DNA from: Pontederia crassipes
Taxonomy: Eukaryota > Streptophyta > Magnoliopsida > Commelinales > Pontederiaceae
Direction of reading: 5' to 3'
Length of the DNA: 64,000 bases
NCBI GenBank assembly: GCA_030549335.1
Contig: JAUKPH010000017.1
Location: forward strand, 4,581,001 to 4,645,000
Shown: piece by piece, positions 25,601 to 36,031 of the stretch
Layout: the number at the start of each line of letters is the position of its first letter
Position numbering within the stretch: the first letter of the stretch is position 1
Made by a program: the position numbers and the translations under genes
Notes under the pieces: model-generated
Databases searched by the model: none
Told to the model about the DNA's origin: nothing
Seen by the model: only the letters and a program-made list of their open reading frames with translations

Positions 25601-26819
25601 CTTTGATTCATTCTGGGAGTTATTTGTGTCTTCTGGAGCGTGTGAAGGCCCCTCCTCAGCGCTCATAATTGCATCTGAATGAGAGGGCATTCTAAGTTTC
25701 CTGCAAGCAGCAAGACACCCATCAAAGTTCGTGGAAGAGAAAGATGATACCTAAATATATAGTAAAATAATACACTCATTGTGAATGGGGTCTTTCGAGC
25801 TTTGTAACAAGTTCAAAGAACAATCAATACGAATATCAAATTTTTAGTTAAGGTGAGAATATAAAGGTTGATTATGATACGTCTGCCACACCAAAATGCA
25901 AGACAAGAAAGAAAATAAATGACAAATCTATCAAAGTTTTCCCTCGTTCAGTATTAATATGAACACTGGCCATAGAGAGCACCCAACCCCACCTAGATCA
26001 AACTATATTGCAACATCAAGAAGGTGCAAATGGAAGATGGACATCCATTTCTGAGAAAAAAACATATGTAATTGGTTAAGGATGACTGAACAACAATAAT
26101 ACCTTGATGGTATATTACCAAAATTTAAAATGGCCTTTTTATTAAGAATATGAATATCATATTTATCATTAGAATAGTTTTATAGTCGTTCTAACAATCA
26201 AGGAAGCGTACACTAGGACTAAGTTACAAGGCAACATGGCTACCATGGATGAGAAGTTTGTTTGGAACCCATTCAGTTCCCTGGTCATCAAAGAAATCAT
26301 CCTAAAGATATTTCATAAATACAGAAAATTTCGTGAAGTTGTTGAATGGTACATTTCTATGAGGTTCTTGTTTTAGCTTAAGGTTTGTAGGGGTCCAATT
26401 GTTTCAACTTTCTGCATCCATTGTGATAATCTTCAACCCTTTCCTCATTTCTGCATTTTAATACACAAAAGTTCTAACAGACATTCGTGATATGTGAGTT
26501 AACAAGGAATGAGAATCCATGAAACATTTAGAACAATGACAAAATCAAACATAAAAAGAGTCTTTAAGGGCAAATTATCATAGGAACGTGAACCACATTC
26601 TGAAATGAACACAATAATCCAGTTCTCAGGTATATATATTTGAATTACAAAGACAGATCTCACAAAATGGTTAACCGACCTTAGGGGGACTTCTGGAGGT
26701 GTAGGCTCAATTGAAGACATCTCGATCACAGCTCTTTCGTGCGACCCAACTGGCCTGTATTTCCGTCCACTCTGTGGATGCATTTCCTCATCAGCACTCT
26801 CAGATCCACCATTCTCCAT
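14342..26819 (-). CDS. CCC1: Cation-chloride cotransporter CCC1 (SLC12 family)
   Basis: Minus-strand exons from the start: 26819-26680, 25700-25551, 25243-25165, 25021-24930, 24383-24269, 21907-21807, 21239-21178, 19398-19147, 19023-18909, 18432-18238, 18049-17649, 17272-17111, 15432-14342. Total 2955 nt, 984 aa, close to rice and Arabidopsis CCC1 (about 975-990 aa). The start is the ATG at 26819 (MENGG). Family landmarks appear in order: [12 protein letters not shown] and [14 protein letters not shown] in the N-tail, then a roughly 12-helix core with [17 protein letters not shown] and [20 protein letters not shown], then the cytosolic SLC12 C-domain coded mostly by the last exon and ending [12 protein letters not shown]. 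Plant CCC1 moves Na+/K+ with Cl- and acts at the trans-Golgi network/early endosome and plasma membrane in ion homeostasis. No frameshift or missing block is seen. Introns 5, 7 and 12 are long and repeat-laden. Confidence 0.97.
15971..16142. repeat. Tandem duplication, 87-bp unit, CCC1 intron 12
   Basis: A block beginning GGATATCATAAAGTGG at 15971 is repeated immediately at 16058 with a few differences and a short deletion in the second copy. It lies wholly in intron 12, so it does not change the protein. Confidence 0.9.
16547..16587. repeat. Perfect 18-bp inverted repeat at retroposon 5' junction
   Basis: The arms 16547-16564 and 16570-16587 are perfect reverse complements around a five-base loop (GAGAA). 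The right arm spans the junction between the target-site duplication and the retroposon body, so the junction is a fold-back of the left flank. Confidence 0.9.
16588..16763 (+). mobile_element. 5'-truncated RTE/Au-type retroposon in CCC1 intron 12
   Basis: The body starts about 16588 (CTCCGCCTATG) and ends in a (TTG)n tail, matching the copy at 6909-7063 but keeping an extra block near 16700-16720. The 18-bp flank GGTATTTGAGAAAAATAC occurs perfectly at 16558-16575 and 16764-16781. Between the first flank copy and the body are about 12 filler bases that are the reverse complement of upstream sequence. Orientation is opposite to CCC1. Confidence 0.82.
16905..16949 (-). repeat. Micro-insertion with 12-bp duplication, CCC1 intron 12
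   Basis: TGCTAAACATTT (16905-16916) and TGCTAGACATTT (16938-16949) flank a 21-base T-rich insert. On the minus strand it reads TTCTCTCTC followed by an A-rich tail. Confidence 0.65.
19681..19721 (-). repeat. Micro-insertion with 11-bp duplication, CCC1 intron 7
   Basis: ACATTGGAAAC is repeated perfectly at 19681-19691 and 19711-19721. The 19-base insert reads TGCCTT plus an A-rich tail on the minus strand. Confidence 0.65.
20091..20139 (-). repeat. Micro-insertion with 16-bp duplication, CCC1 intron 7
   Basis: AGAACCTATACGAGAA (20091-20106) and AGAACCTACGCGAGAA (20124-20139), 14 of 16 identical, flank a 17-base insert that reads CTT plus an A-rich tail on the minus strand. Confidence 0.62.
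20995..21108. repeat. 24-bp perfect direct repeats flanking 66 bp, CCC1 intron 7
   Basis: A 24-base word starting AAGTAAATCTATCAAATAAC occurs at 20995-21018 and 21085-21108. The 66 bases between have no A tail or inverted ends that I can see. It could be a target-site duplication or a diverged 90-bp tandem duplication. Confidence 0.7.
22588..22645. repeat. (AT)n microsatellite, CCC1 intron 5
   Basis: An imperfect AT dinucleotide run inside an A/T-rich part of intron 5; no further structure is seen. Confidence 0.85.
22741..22780 (+). repeat. Micro-insertion with 14-bp duplication, CCC1 intron 5
   Basis: AGTATTTTATAGTT is repeated perfectly at 22741-22754 and 22767-22780 around the 12-base insert CTCCTAAAAAAA. 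Confidence 0.75.
22805..23420. mobile_element. Probable MITE (hAT-like ends), CCC1 intron 5
   Basis: The left end AGGGTCGTTTGGTGC and the right end, read in reverse as AGGGGCCATTTGGTA, form an imperfect terminal inverted repeat. Further in, both sides carry ATTACCGGT-type words in inverse orientation. Ends with GGGxCxxTTTGGT are common on plant non-autonomous hAT elements. No convincing 8-bp target duplication is visible, so the exact borders and superfamily are uncertain. A micro-insertion (23239-23293) sits inside it. Confidence 0.5.
23239..23293 (-). repeat. Micro-insertion with 15-bp duplication inside the intron 5 MITE
   Basis: AGTGAGGTGGTAATT is repeated perfectly at 23239-23253 and 23279-23293. 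The 25-base insert is a T run followed by GAGAGAGAGAGTG; on the minus strand this is CACTCTCTCTCTC plus a 12-base A tail. Confidence 0.75.
23493..23552. repeat. Three GAAACTCC-T(n) units, CCC1 intron 5
   Basis: GAAACTCC followed by a T run occurs three times in 60 bases (about 23494, 23518 and 23538). It looks like repeated T-tailed insertion or slippage at the same word, and resembles the micro-insertions nearby. Confidence 0.55.
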
Positions 26820-27680
26820 GGTCAACTACTTAAAAGAAACACCAACAATCAACGTTTCTGCAGGTCATCAAGGATAGAACAAAAAATCAGTCAGTAGCAA
26901 ACCAAATTTTGTTGGCATATACAAACTCAAATTCCAATTTATCACACATGATTCCACTGAACCCAACAATCTATTAAAAATGCATAGCAACGGTACAGGA
27001 GAAGTCCCAGCTACTATAATTGTAAGTTAAGTCGTTTGGAGTGGTTATAAAGAAAACTCGCCCCCAACAAATATTTCCACAAAATTATAACACGCTGAAC
27101 TTTCTTCATGCACTTTAAAGTGGTTTGATGTTCTCGATCCGACATAAACGAAGGAGCAATCCAATTAAAATAACAATTAGAGTGCTCATTCGAGCAAGAT
27201 CACAGCGCCCAATCGAAAAGCTCCCAGTTCCACGAATCGAATCTCTCCAATCTCTCACGACCTTTCCTCGAACCCCGGAAGGCCATTATTGCCACTCGTA
27301 TCAGAACAAAGATCGAGATCCAGATCGATGAACGACCAGCCCGGCAGAAGACTTACGAATATCAAAGAGGGGCGTGCAGGAACGTTACTTCTTCAGATGT
27401 GAGATCCGATGGGGCGGACAAGCAGAAGTCCTCCTCGCCGCCGCCGCCGCCGGCGGTACCAAGCAACGGCCGGCGTCAACGCCGGCTGACGCGGAAGGGG
27501 AGTGAAGTACGCGGGCTCGCCGGGGACGACGGCCCGATTGGGCAAAGGAGAAGAGTGCGGACTGCGGAGGGCGACCGCGAAGGTCGAGGTGGGGGGAGAG
27601 AGAGAGAGAGAGAGAGATGGGAGATGGCGAGCGAAGAGGTCGGGTCGGGCGACCACGCAGGTGGGAAATGAGTTTTGGGG
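26820..27680 (-). promoter_or_regulatory. CCC1 5' UTR / promoter region with CT tract
   Basis: A GC-rich block (about 27280-27670) lies upstream of CCC1 in a largely A/T-rich window. On the minus strand it contains a (CT)n tract at 27598-27618, typical of plant 5' leaders. A donor-like AAGAA|GTAACG near 27386 and an acceptor-like CTGCAG near 26860 suggest a 5' UTR intron ending just before the start codon. Open frames here are compositional. Without transcript data the transcription start is unknown. Confidence 0.55.
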
Positions 27681-29634
27681 ATTTTTTTTATCTTTTTCAG
27701 TTCATTTTCTTCTTGTCTTCTTTTTACCGCCGGAGTGGTCGTCTTTTGACTCCGCGCTTTTCAGTCTTATTTTTTCCGGGTAAAAATAATTGCAGACCGA
27801 AAATATAGCGATGAGATTTGAAATTATTAATAATTTTGATTGCAAAAAAAAACGAATATATTATTTTATTGATTGTAATTATCAGAAATCAGAATTCAAC
27901 CAGCGACAGCGCAAAGACACATTCCATCTCGAGAATTTTTTATTTTTTGTATTATATTATATTATATTTGTCTATGTCTTAATATTTAAGGATAAAAAAA
28001 GTATTTTTAATAAAAAAATATAAACTGATTGGCCATTTTGTTAAGGTAGATGTTGTCTGCAAGCTAATTGGCCATTTTCTTACGAGTGAATTAAATCAGG
28101 TCAATTTTTCAGTCACAAAAAATCACCCGATATTTTGTTATGGTAATTTTCATGCCAATTTTTTGTTTAAAGTAATCACTAAAATTATTTAGGAAAACAA
28201 GATACCACCTACATTTTTTTCGAACCGTTACATAATTTTAGAACTCAAAATAATAAAATAAAGCAGTAACTACAATGAGAGTACCAATTTGAACCTGTTA
28301 ATTAGAGCGAACCGGTGAAGTGTTTTCGTGCGAGTGAGAAAACTTCAAGCGCCCTAATTCGGCTTTTGAGCCTATTCAATGTCTTAATTAAAGTGTAAAG
28401 TTTGACATTAAAATTTAATATTTTCATATGTAAAATATAATAAGAATTATTAAATCGTATAAAACTATTATATGCACAATACAAAATGATGGCTCGTTAA
28501 TTTGTAATACAAATAAAATATATTTAGATAAGAAATGGACTCCTAATTTTTTGGACAAGGGTTCTTTCCGATTTTGATCTATTAAAAAATCATCATAATA
28601 GTTGAACTCCTAATTCTCATTTCTTGGGATTTAGTAGATTTTTCTATATTTTCTTGGTTGTTTGAATTTTTTTCTTACATCCCAAAAAAAAGTTAGTACA
28701 AAGTTTCCACATTGATCATGTCTCCAAATGGCAAAGTTCAAGGCACAATTCTAGGCAAAGGAAGTTTTTTATTTTCAGCTCTCGAATAACAATCATCTAC
28801 AATAACCTACAAGAAAACAACGGGTAATAAATTTTTTCACACTATACATTGATGCGGAAGTCCCATGCGAGCATCTTCCCATACTCTACAATGATACATA
28901 AGATCTACCTATCTCCTCGTAACAAACTTCAACCAAATCTTAGAACCATTGAAAAAAAAAGGGTAATGGACCTTTTAATCATCACATAAAGTCATCAATG
29001 CATAAACTCATGCATCCTTCACGACTTTCACAATTTTGATCGAGATTCACATGAAAGGAATCACTTAGAACAAATATTCGACCAAGTCATATGCAATGTG
29101 AGCTATCATACAACATTCCCCAAAGTCACAACGAAGGGGCTTCCTTGAGTCAACTCCAAACATCATACCCTTTTGTAAGCTTAATTAGATGGCACTGCAC
29201 ACATTCCTCATGCACCAAACCTATCAAATACCTCGTACGCCGGCACACCTAGCAAAAAACCCATCCTTTATTTAAGCATAGTGGTTTGTAATGGCAGGCT
29301 TATAAAAACATGACATTCTTCAAAACCAAAGTTCATGAATGAGATTGTCACGCTTTTATAAACATTCTTGAACAAAAGTTAGTAGCAAAAATTGTATGCA
29401 TCCAACATAGTTCTTCACCTCCCAACCTATACATACTCCACATAGTTCAAGAAGAAATACTATGATTTTTATGAATGAATCCAATTTAAAAATCATAATA
29501 CAAACTTCTTTCACATCAAAACAATTGTGCAAAAGAATCATTCATCCTACAACACAATGGCTGAACAACATTACAAAAATATCCACACTAAAAATGGTCA
29601 GTTCTTCTTTCCTTCATGGACAAGCATGGGCGGA
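27681..29634. other. Intergenic, A/T-rich, no gene recognised
   Basis: 28025-28039 and 28064-28078 are a 15-bp direct repeat (one mismatch) around 24 bases. From about 28700 to 29630 the base composition is more balanced and could be a worn-down retroelement body, but no translated motif is recognisable. Confidence 0.4.
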
Positions 29635-30189
29635 CCCATGTAGAAAGTAATGGGGTCAATTGACCCCATTAAGTTTAGGAATTTAATTATATATGTGTAC
29701 ATACATATATATATAACTTTCATTTCATTAATAAATTATATCTAGTATGTTATTTTTATTCAATTTTCTATTTTGAATGAAATCTTATATATTTATTTCA
29801 TAATTACAATTTTACCTTACTTCTCATGTGATAGATTAATAATTTTATTTCTTTATTTAGCCTTATCTTATTCATTGATCAATTTAATTTGTGTGATTTA
29901 AGCAAATCATTACTACTTTCAATTCATTTTCTTATAAAACAATGAACTATAGAGAAAAAGGATACTTGAGCAAAAATAATGCAATCCTTATATATAAATG
30001 AGTTATAATAATCATATTTACTCTTTAATTTTTTGTTACCATTTCTCATAATTAACAAATGAGTTAATTGTAGTTTAACATATTGGACAACGAAAAAAAT
30101 GATACATTCAGTATATTTTAATTTATTATTATTAAAATTAAATATTATATTTTGCACCCAGTAAGTTAGGAGTCCTAAGTTCGCCCTTG
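29635..30189. mobile_element. Probable hAT-type MITE
   Basis: The ends CATGGGCGGA (29635) and, in reverse, CAAGGGCGAA (ending 30189) form a 10-bp terminal inverted repeat with two mismatches, close to the CAxGGGCGGA ends of plant hAT elements. The flanks TGGACAAG (29627-29634) and TAGACAAA (30190-30197) fit a worn 8-bp target duplication (6 of 8). The interior is A/T-rich and non-coding. It appears to interrupt older repeat sequence. Confidence 0.55.
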
Positions 30190-30379
30190 TAGACAAATTC
30201 CTTTCTCAACATCCACACTAAGATCAAATGACAATAAGCTAACACTAGGCAAAGTTGTAATGCAATCTTTAACATATACTCATTCAAAAATGCCAATTCA
30301 ATTCACCATAAAAACCAACATAAAATTGGGGAATTGTCCATGCATCTGCATTCAACTTTACAAGAAACATCTTCAAGAA

Positions 30380-30628
30380 TGGCCACTTGATTATGAAAGC
30401 AATCAAATATTGATCACTCTAGTCCCGAAGGGCGATAATGTACAAATGTTGTATGAACATAGGCCAATTAGCTTTTGCAATATTTACTATGAATTACAAG
30501 GCTACAATATAATTGAACTCATGTTTCCATTGAAGTCGATCTTCACCTTGAAACATGGTATACATGACAAAATAGTAGCCACAAAAGAGTTGATCCATAA
30601 CATAGGTGAGATGATAGTCAATTCATGA
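30380..30628 (+). pseudogene. LINE (L1-type) reverse transcriptase fragment
   Basis: An open stretch encodes ILITLVPKGDNVQMLYEHRP followed by ISFCNIYYE and later HGIHDKIVATKELIHNIGEM. This matches the plant L1 reverse-transcriptase block (ITLIPK...RPISLCN..YK...DNI..A.EL.H). Only this N-terminal RT block is left, with no endonuclease or catalytic YADD box, so it is a dead fragment. Confidence 0.75.
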
Positions 30629-30637
30629 CCATCAAAA

Positions 30638-30641
30638 TATA

Positions 30642-30674
<33 letters not shown>
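30638..30674. repeat. (AT)n microsatellite
   Basis: A dinucleotide AT run with one interruption, just 3' of the LINE fragment. Confidence 0.85.
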
Positions 30675-31392
30675 TTATTGATTGTCAAATATAAGAGCAA
30701 CAATAGATATGGGAAGCTCATCAAGTAGCCAATTGTGCCCCTTTTCACCGTACATCTTCATCATTAGCATAACCATTTGAACCACCTTGTCGAACACACA
30801 ATGCACAACAATATGTGATAACCAATCATAATATGGAAAGTTAAATCCTTAATTTCACATTTGATGACATTATTCTATTTGCACGAGTACCTCCAGTGGT
30901 AGAGCCAATAATAATTTTCACTAGTTCACTAATTAAGAACTGCTAGAAATATTTTGAAACTTTTTATATTCACGTCAATTTTGTTTTAAGTTTTTAAATT
31001 AATTTTCTTTAGCAAAAAAAAAATCTAATTCAAACCATCCATGTATAGACTTTTATAAATAAAAGAATATTAAATGATAAAAATAACAAAATAAAAAAGG
31101 TAAATAACGAATTTTTAACATATATATACTCCATAATTCATATTATCATAATAAAAATAATAATGTTTAATATAAAATATGAGATTATTATTTTAACAAA
31201 TTGATGTAGTAAAATTTTCATGTTAAATAAGTTTTAATAATGAAATAATTATCCTATAAAAAATATGTTACAAACAATGACATACAACTCCAATAAATCA
31301 CATAATCATATATCTAAAAGAATCATATATAAAATAATAAAATATTTTACCTAACTGGAAAATATGAAATTAAATTAATGGCATATAAATTC
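30675..31392. other. A/T-rich intergenic DNA, nothing recognised
   Basis: No convincing reading frame or repeat border. It leads directly into the 964-bp tandem duplication. Confidence 0.4.
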
Positions 31393-33320
31393 ACAAAGAA
31401 ATGAATTATTTTAATTTTTCTGGATTATATTTAAATTTAACAAATTAAATTTAAAAGTACACAAAACTTAATAAAAAGATGGAAAATGATATTGAGCACC
31501 ATGCTTAAAAAATTGGTTTAATAAATGAGACGATTATTGAAAAATACCAAGTTTTGAATATGCAGTGGGGCTCAACATTGCCACCAATAAAACAGTGGTA
31601 AGCTTCTGACTTATTTGAACAAATGTTAGAAACATGCAAGCATGGGTAGGCACGTAGCTCTGCCTTTGAGTACCTCAACTCATAAAAAAAAAGAAAATAT
31701 CCTTTAAATAAACCATTTAAAGCTATCACATCAAAACGATCAGTACCTCAACTCATAAAAAAATAAAATACGTAACGCCCCCAAATCGACCCCTGTCATG
31801 TGGTGAAAACCAACTCGGAGACGCTATGGCATGCTATGACTTGACCATAATATTGACCATATCTCAATTAAGAATTGAGACACGTCAGCAGAAGAAAGAA
31901 AAATAATGAGATAAAGAAAAACGATAACTTTAATTTGCGGAAGTCTAAAGTGGTTATATCATTTCTAGAAAATAAAATAAGTTTTACATCATGAATCTAA
32001 AATGCGAAAGGTAAAGAAAACTAAAAGACAATCTAAAAAGCCCTGCGGTTCATGTGATGTCTTGCCATCAGAGCTTCATCACCACACACCTACTCCACCT
32101 CGTCACTGACCTGGTCCTGTGAAAATCAGACATAGGGGAGGCCCGTAAGCTTTACAGTCTAGTGGAAAACTACACGATATATAATACATGACATGAATAG
32201 AATAATCAGCAATAAACAATCATGCTTAGTTTGAATGTGAGAGGATAACATGTCAGTATCATAGATCATAAATAAGAATAAGAGTAACAATCAGAATATA
32301 TCATGAATCATGACAATCAAATAATGTTTAGTAAACTTGTAATCATGACATACTCGACAAAGAAATGAATTATTTTAATTTTTCTGGATTATATTTAAAT
32401 TTAACAAATTAAATTTAAAAGTACATAAAACTTAATAAAAAGATGGAAAATGATATTGAGCACCATGATTAAAAAATTGATTTAATAAATGAGACGATTA
32501 TTAGAAAATACCAAGTTTTGAATCTACAGTGGGGCTCAACATTGCCACCAATAAAATAGTGGTAAGCTTTTGACTTATTTGAACAAATGTTAGAAACGTG
32601 CAAGCATGGGTAGGCACGCAGCTCTGCCTTTTGAGTACCTCAACTCATAAAAAAAAAGAAAATATCCTTTAAATAAACAATTTAAAGCTATCACATCAAA
32701 ATGATCAGTACCTCAACTCATAAAAAAAGAAAATATGTAACGCCCCCAAATCGACCCCTGCCATGTGACGAAGACCAACTCGGAGACGCTACGGCATGCT
32801 ATGACTTGACCATAATATTGACCATATCTCAATCAAGAACTGAGACACGTCAGCGGAAGAAAGAAAAATAATGAGATAAAGGAAAATGATAACTTTAATT
32901 TGCGAAAGTCTAAAGTGGTTATATCATTTCTAGGGAAAAAAATAAGTTTTACATCATGAATCTAAAATGCGAAAGGTAAAGAAAACTAAAAGACAATCTA
33001 AAAAGCCCTGCGGTTCATGTGTTGTCTTGCCGTCAGAGCTTCATCACCACACACCTACTCAACCTCGTCACTGACCTGATCCTGTGAAAATCAAACATAG
33101 GGGAGGCCCGTAAGCTTTACAGCCTAATGGAGAATCACATGATATATAATGCATGACATGAATAGAATAATCAGCAATAAATAATCATGCTTAGTTTGAA
33201 TGTGAGAGGATAACATGTCAGTATCATATATCATAATAAGAATAAGAGTAACAATCAGAATATATCATGAATCATGACGATCAAATAATGTTTAGTAAAC
33301 TTGTAATCATGACATACTTG
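31393..33320. repeat. 964-bp tandem duplication (host flank plus LTR start)
   Basis: 31393-32356 and 32357-33320 are two direct copies in head-to-tail order, differing by roughly 4 percent over the first 300 bases by eye. Each copy holds about 380 bases of host flank followed by about 585 bases beginning xGTAACGCCCCC, the start of the solo LTR. The duplication therefore happened after that LTR inserted. Confidence 0.93.
31670..31770. repeat. 72-bp tandem repeat at the LTR insertion site
   Basis: GTACCTCAACTCATAAAAAA occurs at about 31670 and again at about 31742, a period of about 72 bp, and likewise at 32634/32706 in the second large copy. The second unit is split by the solo LTR; its missing half reappears at 43968-44017. 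Confidence 0.85.
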
Positions 33321-33715
33321 ACTTGACTTAAACATGCTTTTTGATCTTGGATTATTATTAGAATAAGGATGACTTTAGATGCCTTTAGTTATTGGGGTAT
33401 GCCGAGCAAACAATACGGCTTTGTGCGGGTCAGTGGGTGATCAAACCATGACCAAGGGAGCTGCCCTTATCTTGCTGCACTCGGTTTGGACTGGCAAACT
33501 ATTGTTAATCTTCCATCTGAATTTATTAATCACTTTTAATAACTTGTGGCTCTTTGTTCTTTATTCAATGTATATGATAAGATCCATAAGAAATAAATCA
33601 ATAAAAGAATAAATCTTGAAAATCAGGGATGAATCTTTGTGAGGTCAGGAAACTAAGATCAATTGTTCATAGGCAATATTCGGATTAAAAAATAACATAA
33701 TTAATCAACTTAACA

Positions 33716-33985
33716 AAAAGGATTCTTGGATATCGGTCGACCGGTTCAAGGGAACGGTCGATCGATTGGCTTCGGGTCGGTCGACCGGTCTGTTAAGATC
33801 GATCGACCGATGGGTTGACTCTAGGCAAATTGGATCGGTCGATCCGTTCAGTTGAACGGTCGACCTGCAGGTAAGGATCGGTCGACTGGTGGGCAGAGAT
33901 CGGTCGATCAATCGACATGAAAAGAAAGATCGGCTGTGGGTCATGATATCGATCGACCGGTCGGCGTCCAGAAAGGTTGCAGAAT
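33716..33985. repeat. GGTCGACC-rich palindrome cluster in the solo LTR
   Basis: About 270 bases packed with variants of GGTCGACCGGT and CGATCGACCG, at irregular spacing and on both strands because the word is palindromic. The same word family clusters inside the copia LTRs and its internal region. Confidence 0.85.
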
Positions 33986-34596
33986 TTGACTTTTTTTTGA
34001 AAATTTCTTGCATCAACTCATCCTAATCTAATTCCTAACTCCTAACAATCAATCAAACATAATAGAACAGAGAAAATTAATTCAAGCAATTAAAAATTAG
34101 AGATCAAACAAATCAAACAAGAATTCAAACAATCAAATGATAACCCTAGGAAACCTTCTTCTCATTCTCTTTCGTTTCATAATCGATTAGGGCATGGGTT
34201 AGAACAATTCAGAGGTCATGCAAGGTGATTTCAGTTCACCCACCTCTATTTGCGATTAATCTGTTCATCGGTTCATCGAATTTGATCAACGGCCACGTCC
34301 TCTGTTTTCTTCTCCCTACGCCCTATTCTCTCCCGGCCGATTAGCGTCTGCAATTCAATCGATGCAGAGGGCGACGTGAGGGGAAGCGAAAAGATCAGAT
34401 TAGGAGAGAAGAGAGGGACCCTGCCTACCCTTGCACTAAGAATGACGAGTTGATCGTTCTAGCCTCTGTTCACGCACGAAGGTGAAACGAAGAACCAGGA
34501 AAAAGGGTTGCAAGGTTTGGGGAAAAGGGTTTTAAATATGATTCTGTTTCTTTATCTAATTAAGGTCTCTTCTCATTAAATCTAATCTTATTCAAA

Positions 34597-35610
34597 TGTA
34601 GGATCAAAAGCACCAAGAGAAAGGAGGGAGGGGTGAATTGATGTATAAAAAATCTTTTCAAAAATTCACTTTTGGAAAAATCAATAAAAATGATCACAAA
34701 CAAATATAGATAAGGCACAAATGAAAGATAAAGAACAAACGCAAGGAGACACAATATGATGACGATGTTCAGCCTCAACTCTTTGGCCTATGTCTCCGCT
34801 CCGAATTCTCGATCTCGAGACCGTCGAAGATTCACTATCTTTCTCTTTTCTTGTAGGAAGAGAACAACCCTCTTTACACAATCAAGCCTTCTTCTCCGCT
34901 CAAGAGGCAAGGCATATCTCTTATACAAGGAGCTCTCAATTTTACTATATCAGAAAGTAAATGTTCCATCTAACTCTTTTCTTTTACAAAATCTTTCTCA
35001 CACTCAAGGCTAAGAAAAGAAAATGGAAGAAATTTGTAATTTTATGCTAAAAAACTTGAGAGGAGCTCTAGGATGTTCTTGCTTGCTTGGATGATTTTTC
35101 TTCAAGCTTTGGCACTCTTTTTATAGGCTCATAGAGGTGAGAATTCGTTCAATAAGTCTTCCATAATTTTCTCCTCAAAATACTAGCCGTTATTATTCAT
35201 TTGACTGAATGGCCAGTCGACGTGGCCCGGTCGATCGGTCTATGTGATCGTTGTCTCATTTTTTGCATTTTATCGTCGACCAGTCCTTCGACCGATACAT
35301 CGATCGGTAATGTCTTGACATCGACCGGTACATATCATTGTCGACCGTTGTATCGATCGGTATAGTCTCGATGTTGACCGATATAGTCCCGTCTTTTCTT
35401 CCATTGAATATTAATCGACCGGTGCTTATGGTCGATCGACCGGTGAGTCGATCGGTCGTGTCTGAAATTTTTTTCTTGCAATTTTAATTTGGTGATTTCT
35501 TCTGCGAATGTGGTCATATCAATCCTACACCTGCATTATCATCACTTGAGTATATATTAGTAACTTTTATGTCCATTGAATTTGTTATCATCAAAACATA
35601 GGATTCAACA
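34597..35610 (-). repeat. 3' LTR of the SIRE-type copia element
   Basis: 1014 bp with ends TGTAGGATC and GATTCAACA in plus orientation, alignable end to end with 42802-43822. It contains a GGTCGACC-type cluster at about 35215-35455. Confidence 0.93.
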
Positions 35611-35624
35611 ATCTCCCCCTTTTT
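35611..35624 (-). other. Polypurine tract
   Basis: On the minus strand the bases next to the 3' LTR read AAAAAGGGGGAGAT, the usual plus-strand primer site of SIRE-type copia elements. It confirms which LTR is the 3' one. Confidence 0.85.
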
Positions 35625-36031
35625 ACGATGGCAAATTAATTGGACGAAAAACAAAAGAGAAAGAAAGAAAATGAAATGTAAGTTTAAATAATAAGTAGTG
35701 AATGAGCTCTCCCTACATTCATGCATATTTCACATTTTCTCCTTCTAAATAGGTGCCATTTAATTCTCATAATAACTTTGGACAATATGAACATATATCG
35801 AGAAAAAAAAAGATTTAAAATCAAAAGACACTTCATCACATTACATTCATACTTAATAATACGTCATGTGTTCATGCACTAACAAATATCAAAATGATGC
35901 ACGACACTAGTACAAATGTAAATGTATTACATAAAAAAACACAACACCATAACATCGTCCTAAACTTCTCCCCCTTTTGACATCATCAAAGAGGGAGACA
36001 ACAGAACTACTCCTCATCGGGACTATCATCC

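Noticed and set aside
27393..27783. Several overlapping GC-rich frames on both strands upstream of CCC1
   Set aside because: Composition-driven open frames over a 5' UTR/promoter with CT and CGG tracts; no family motif.
28025..28078. Another micro-insertion (15-bp repeat around 24 bases)
   Set aside because: The 24-base insert has no A or T tail, so it was not counted with the others.
33716..33985. CRISPR-like array or satellite
   Set aside because: The motif units have irregular spacing and no unique spacers, lie within a retroelement LTR, and the genome is a plant nuclear one.
33705..34016. A 103-codon frame rich in DRSID and RSTVPLNRSTD words
   Set aside because: It is a translation of the GGTCGACC palindrome cluster, not a repeat protein.
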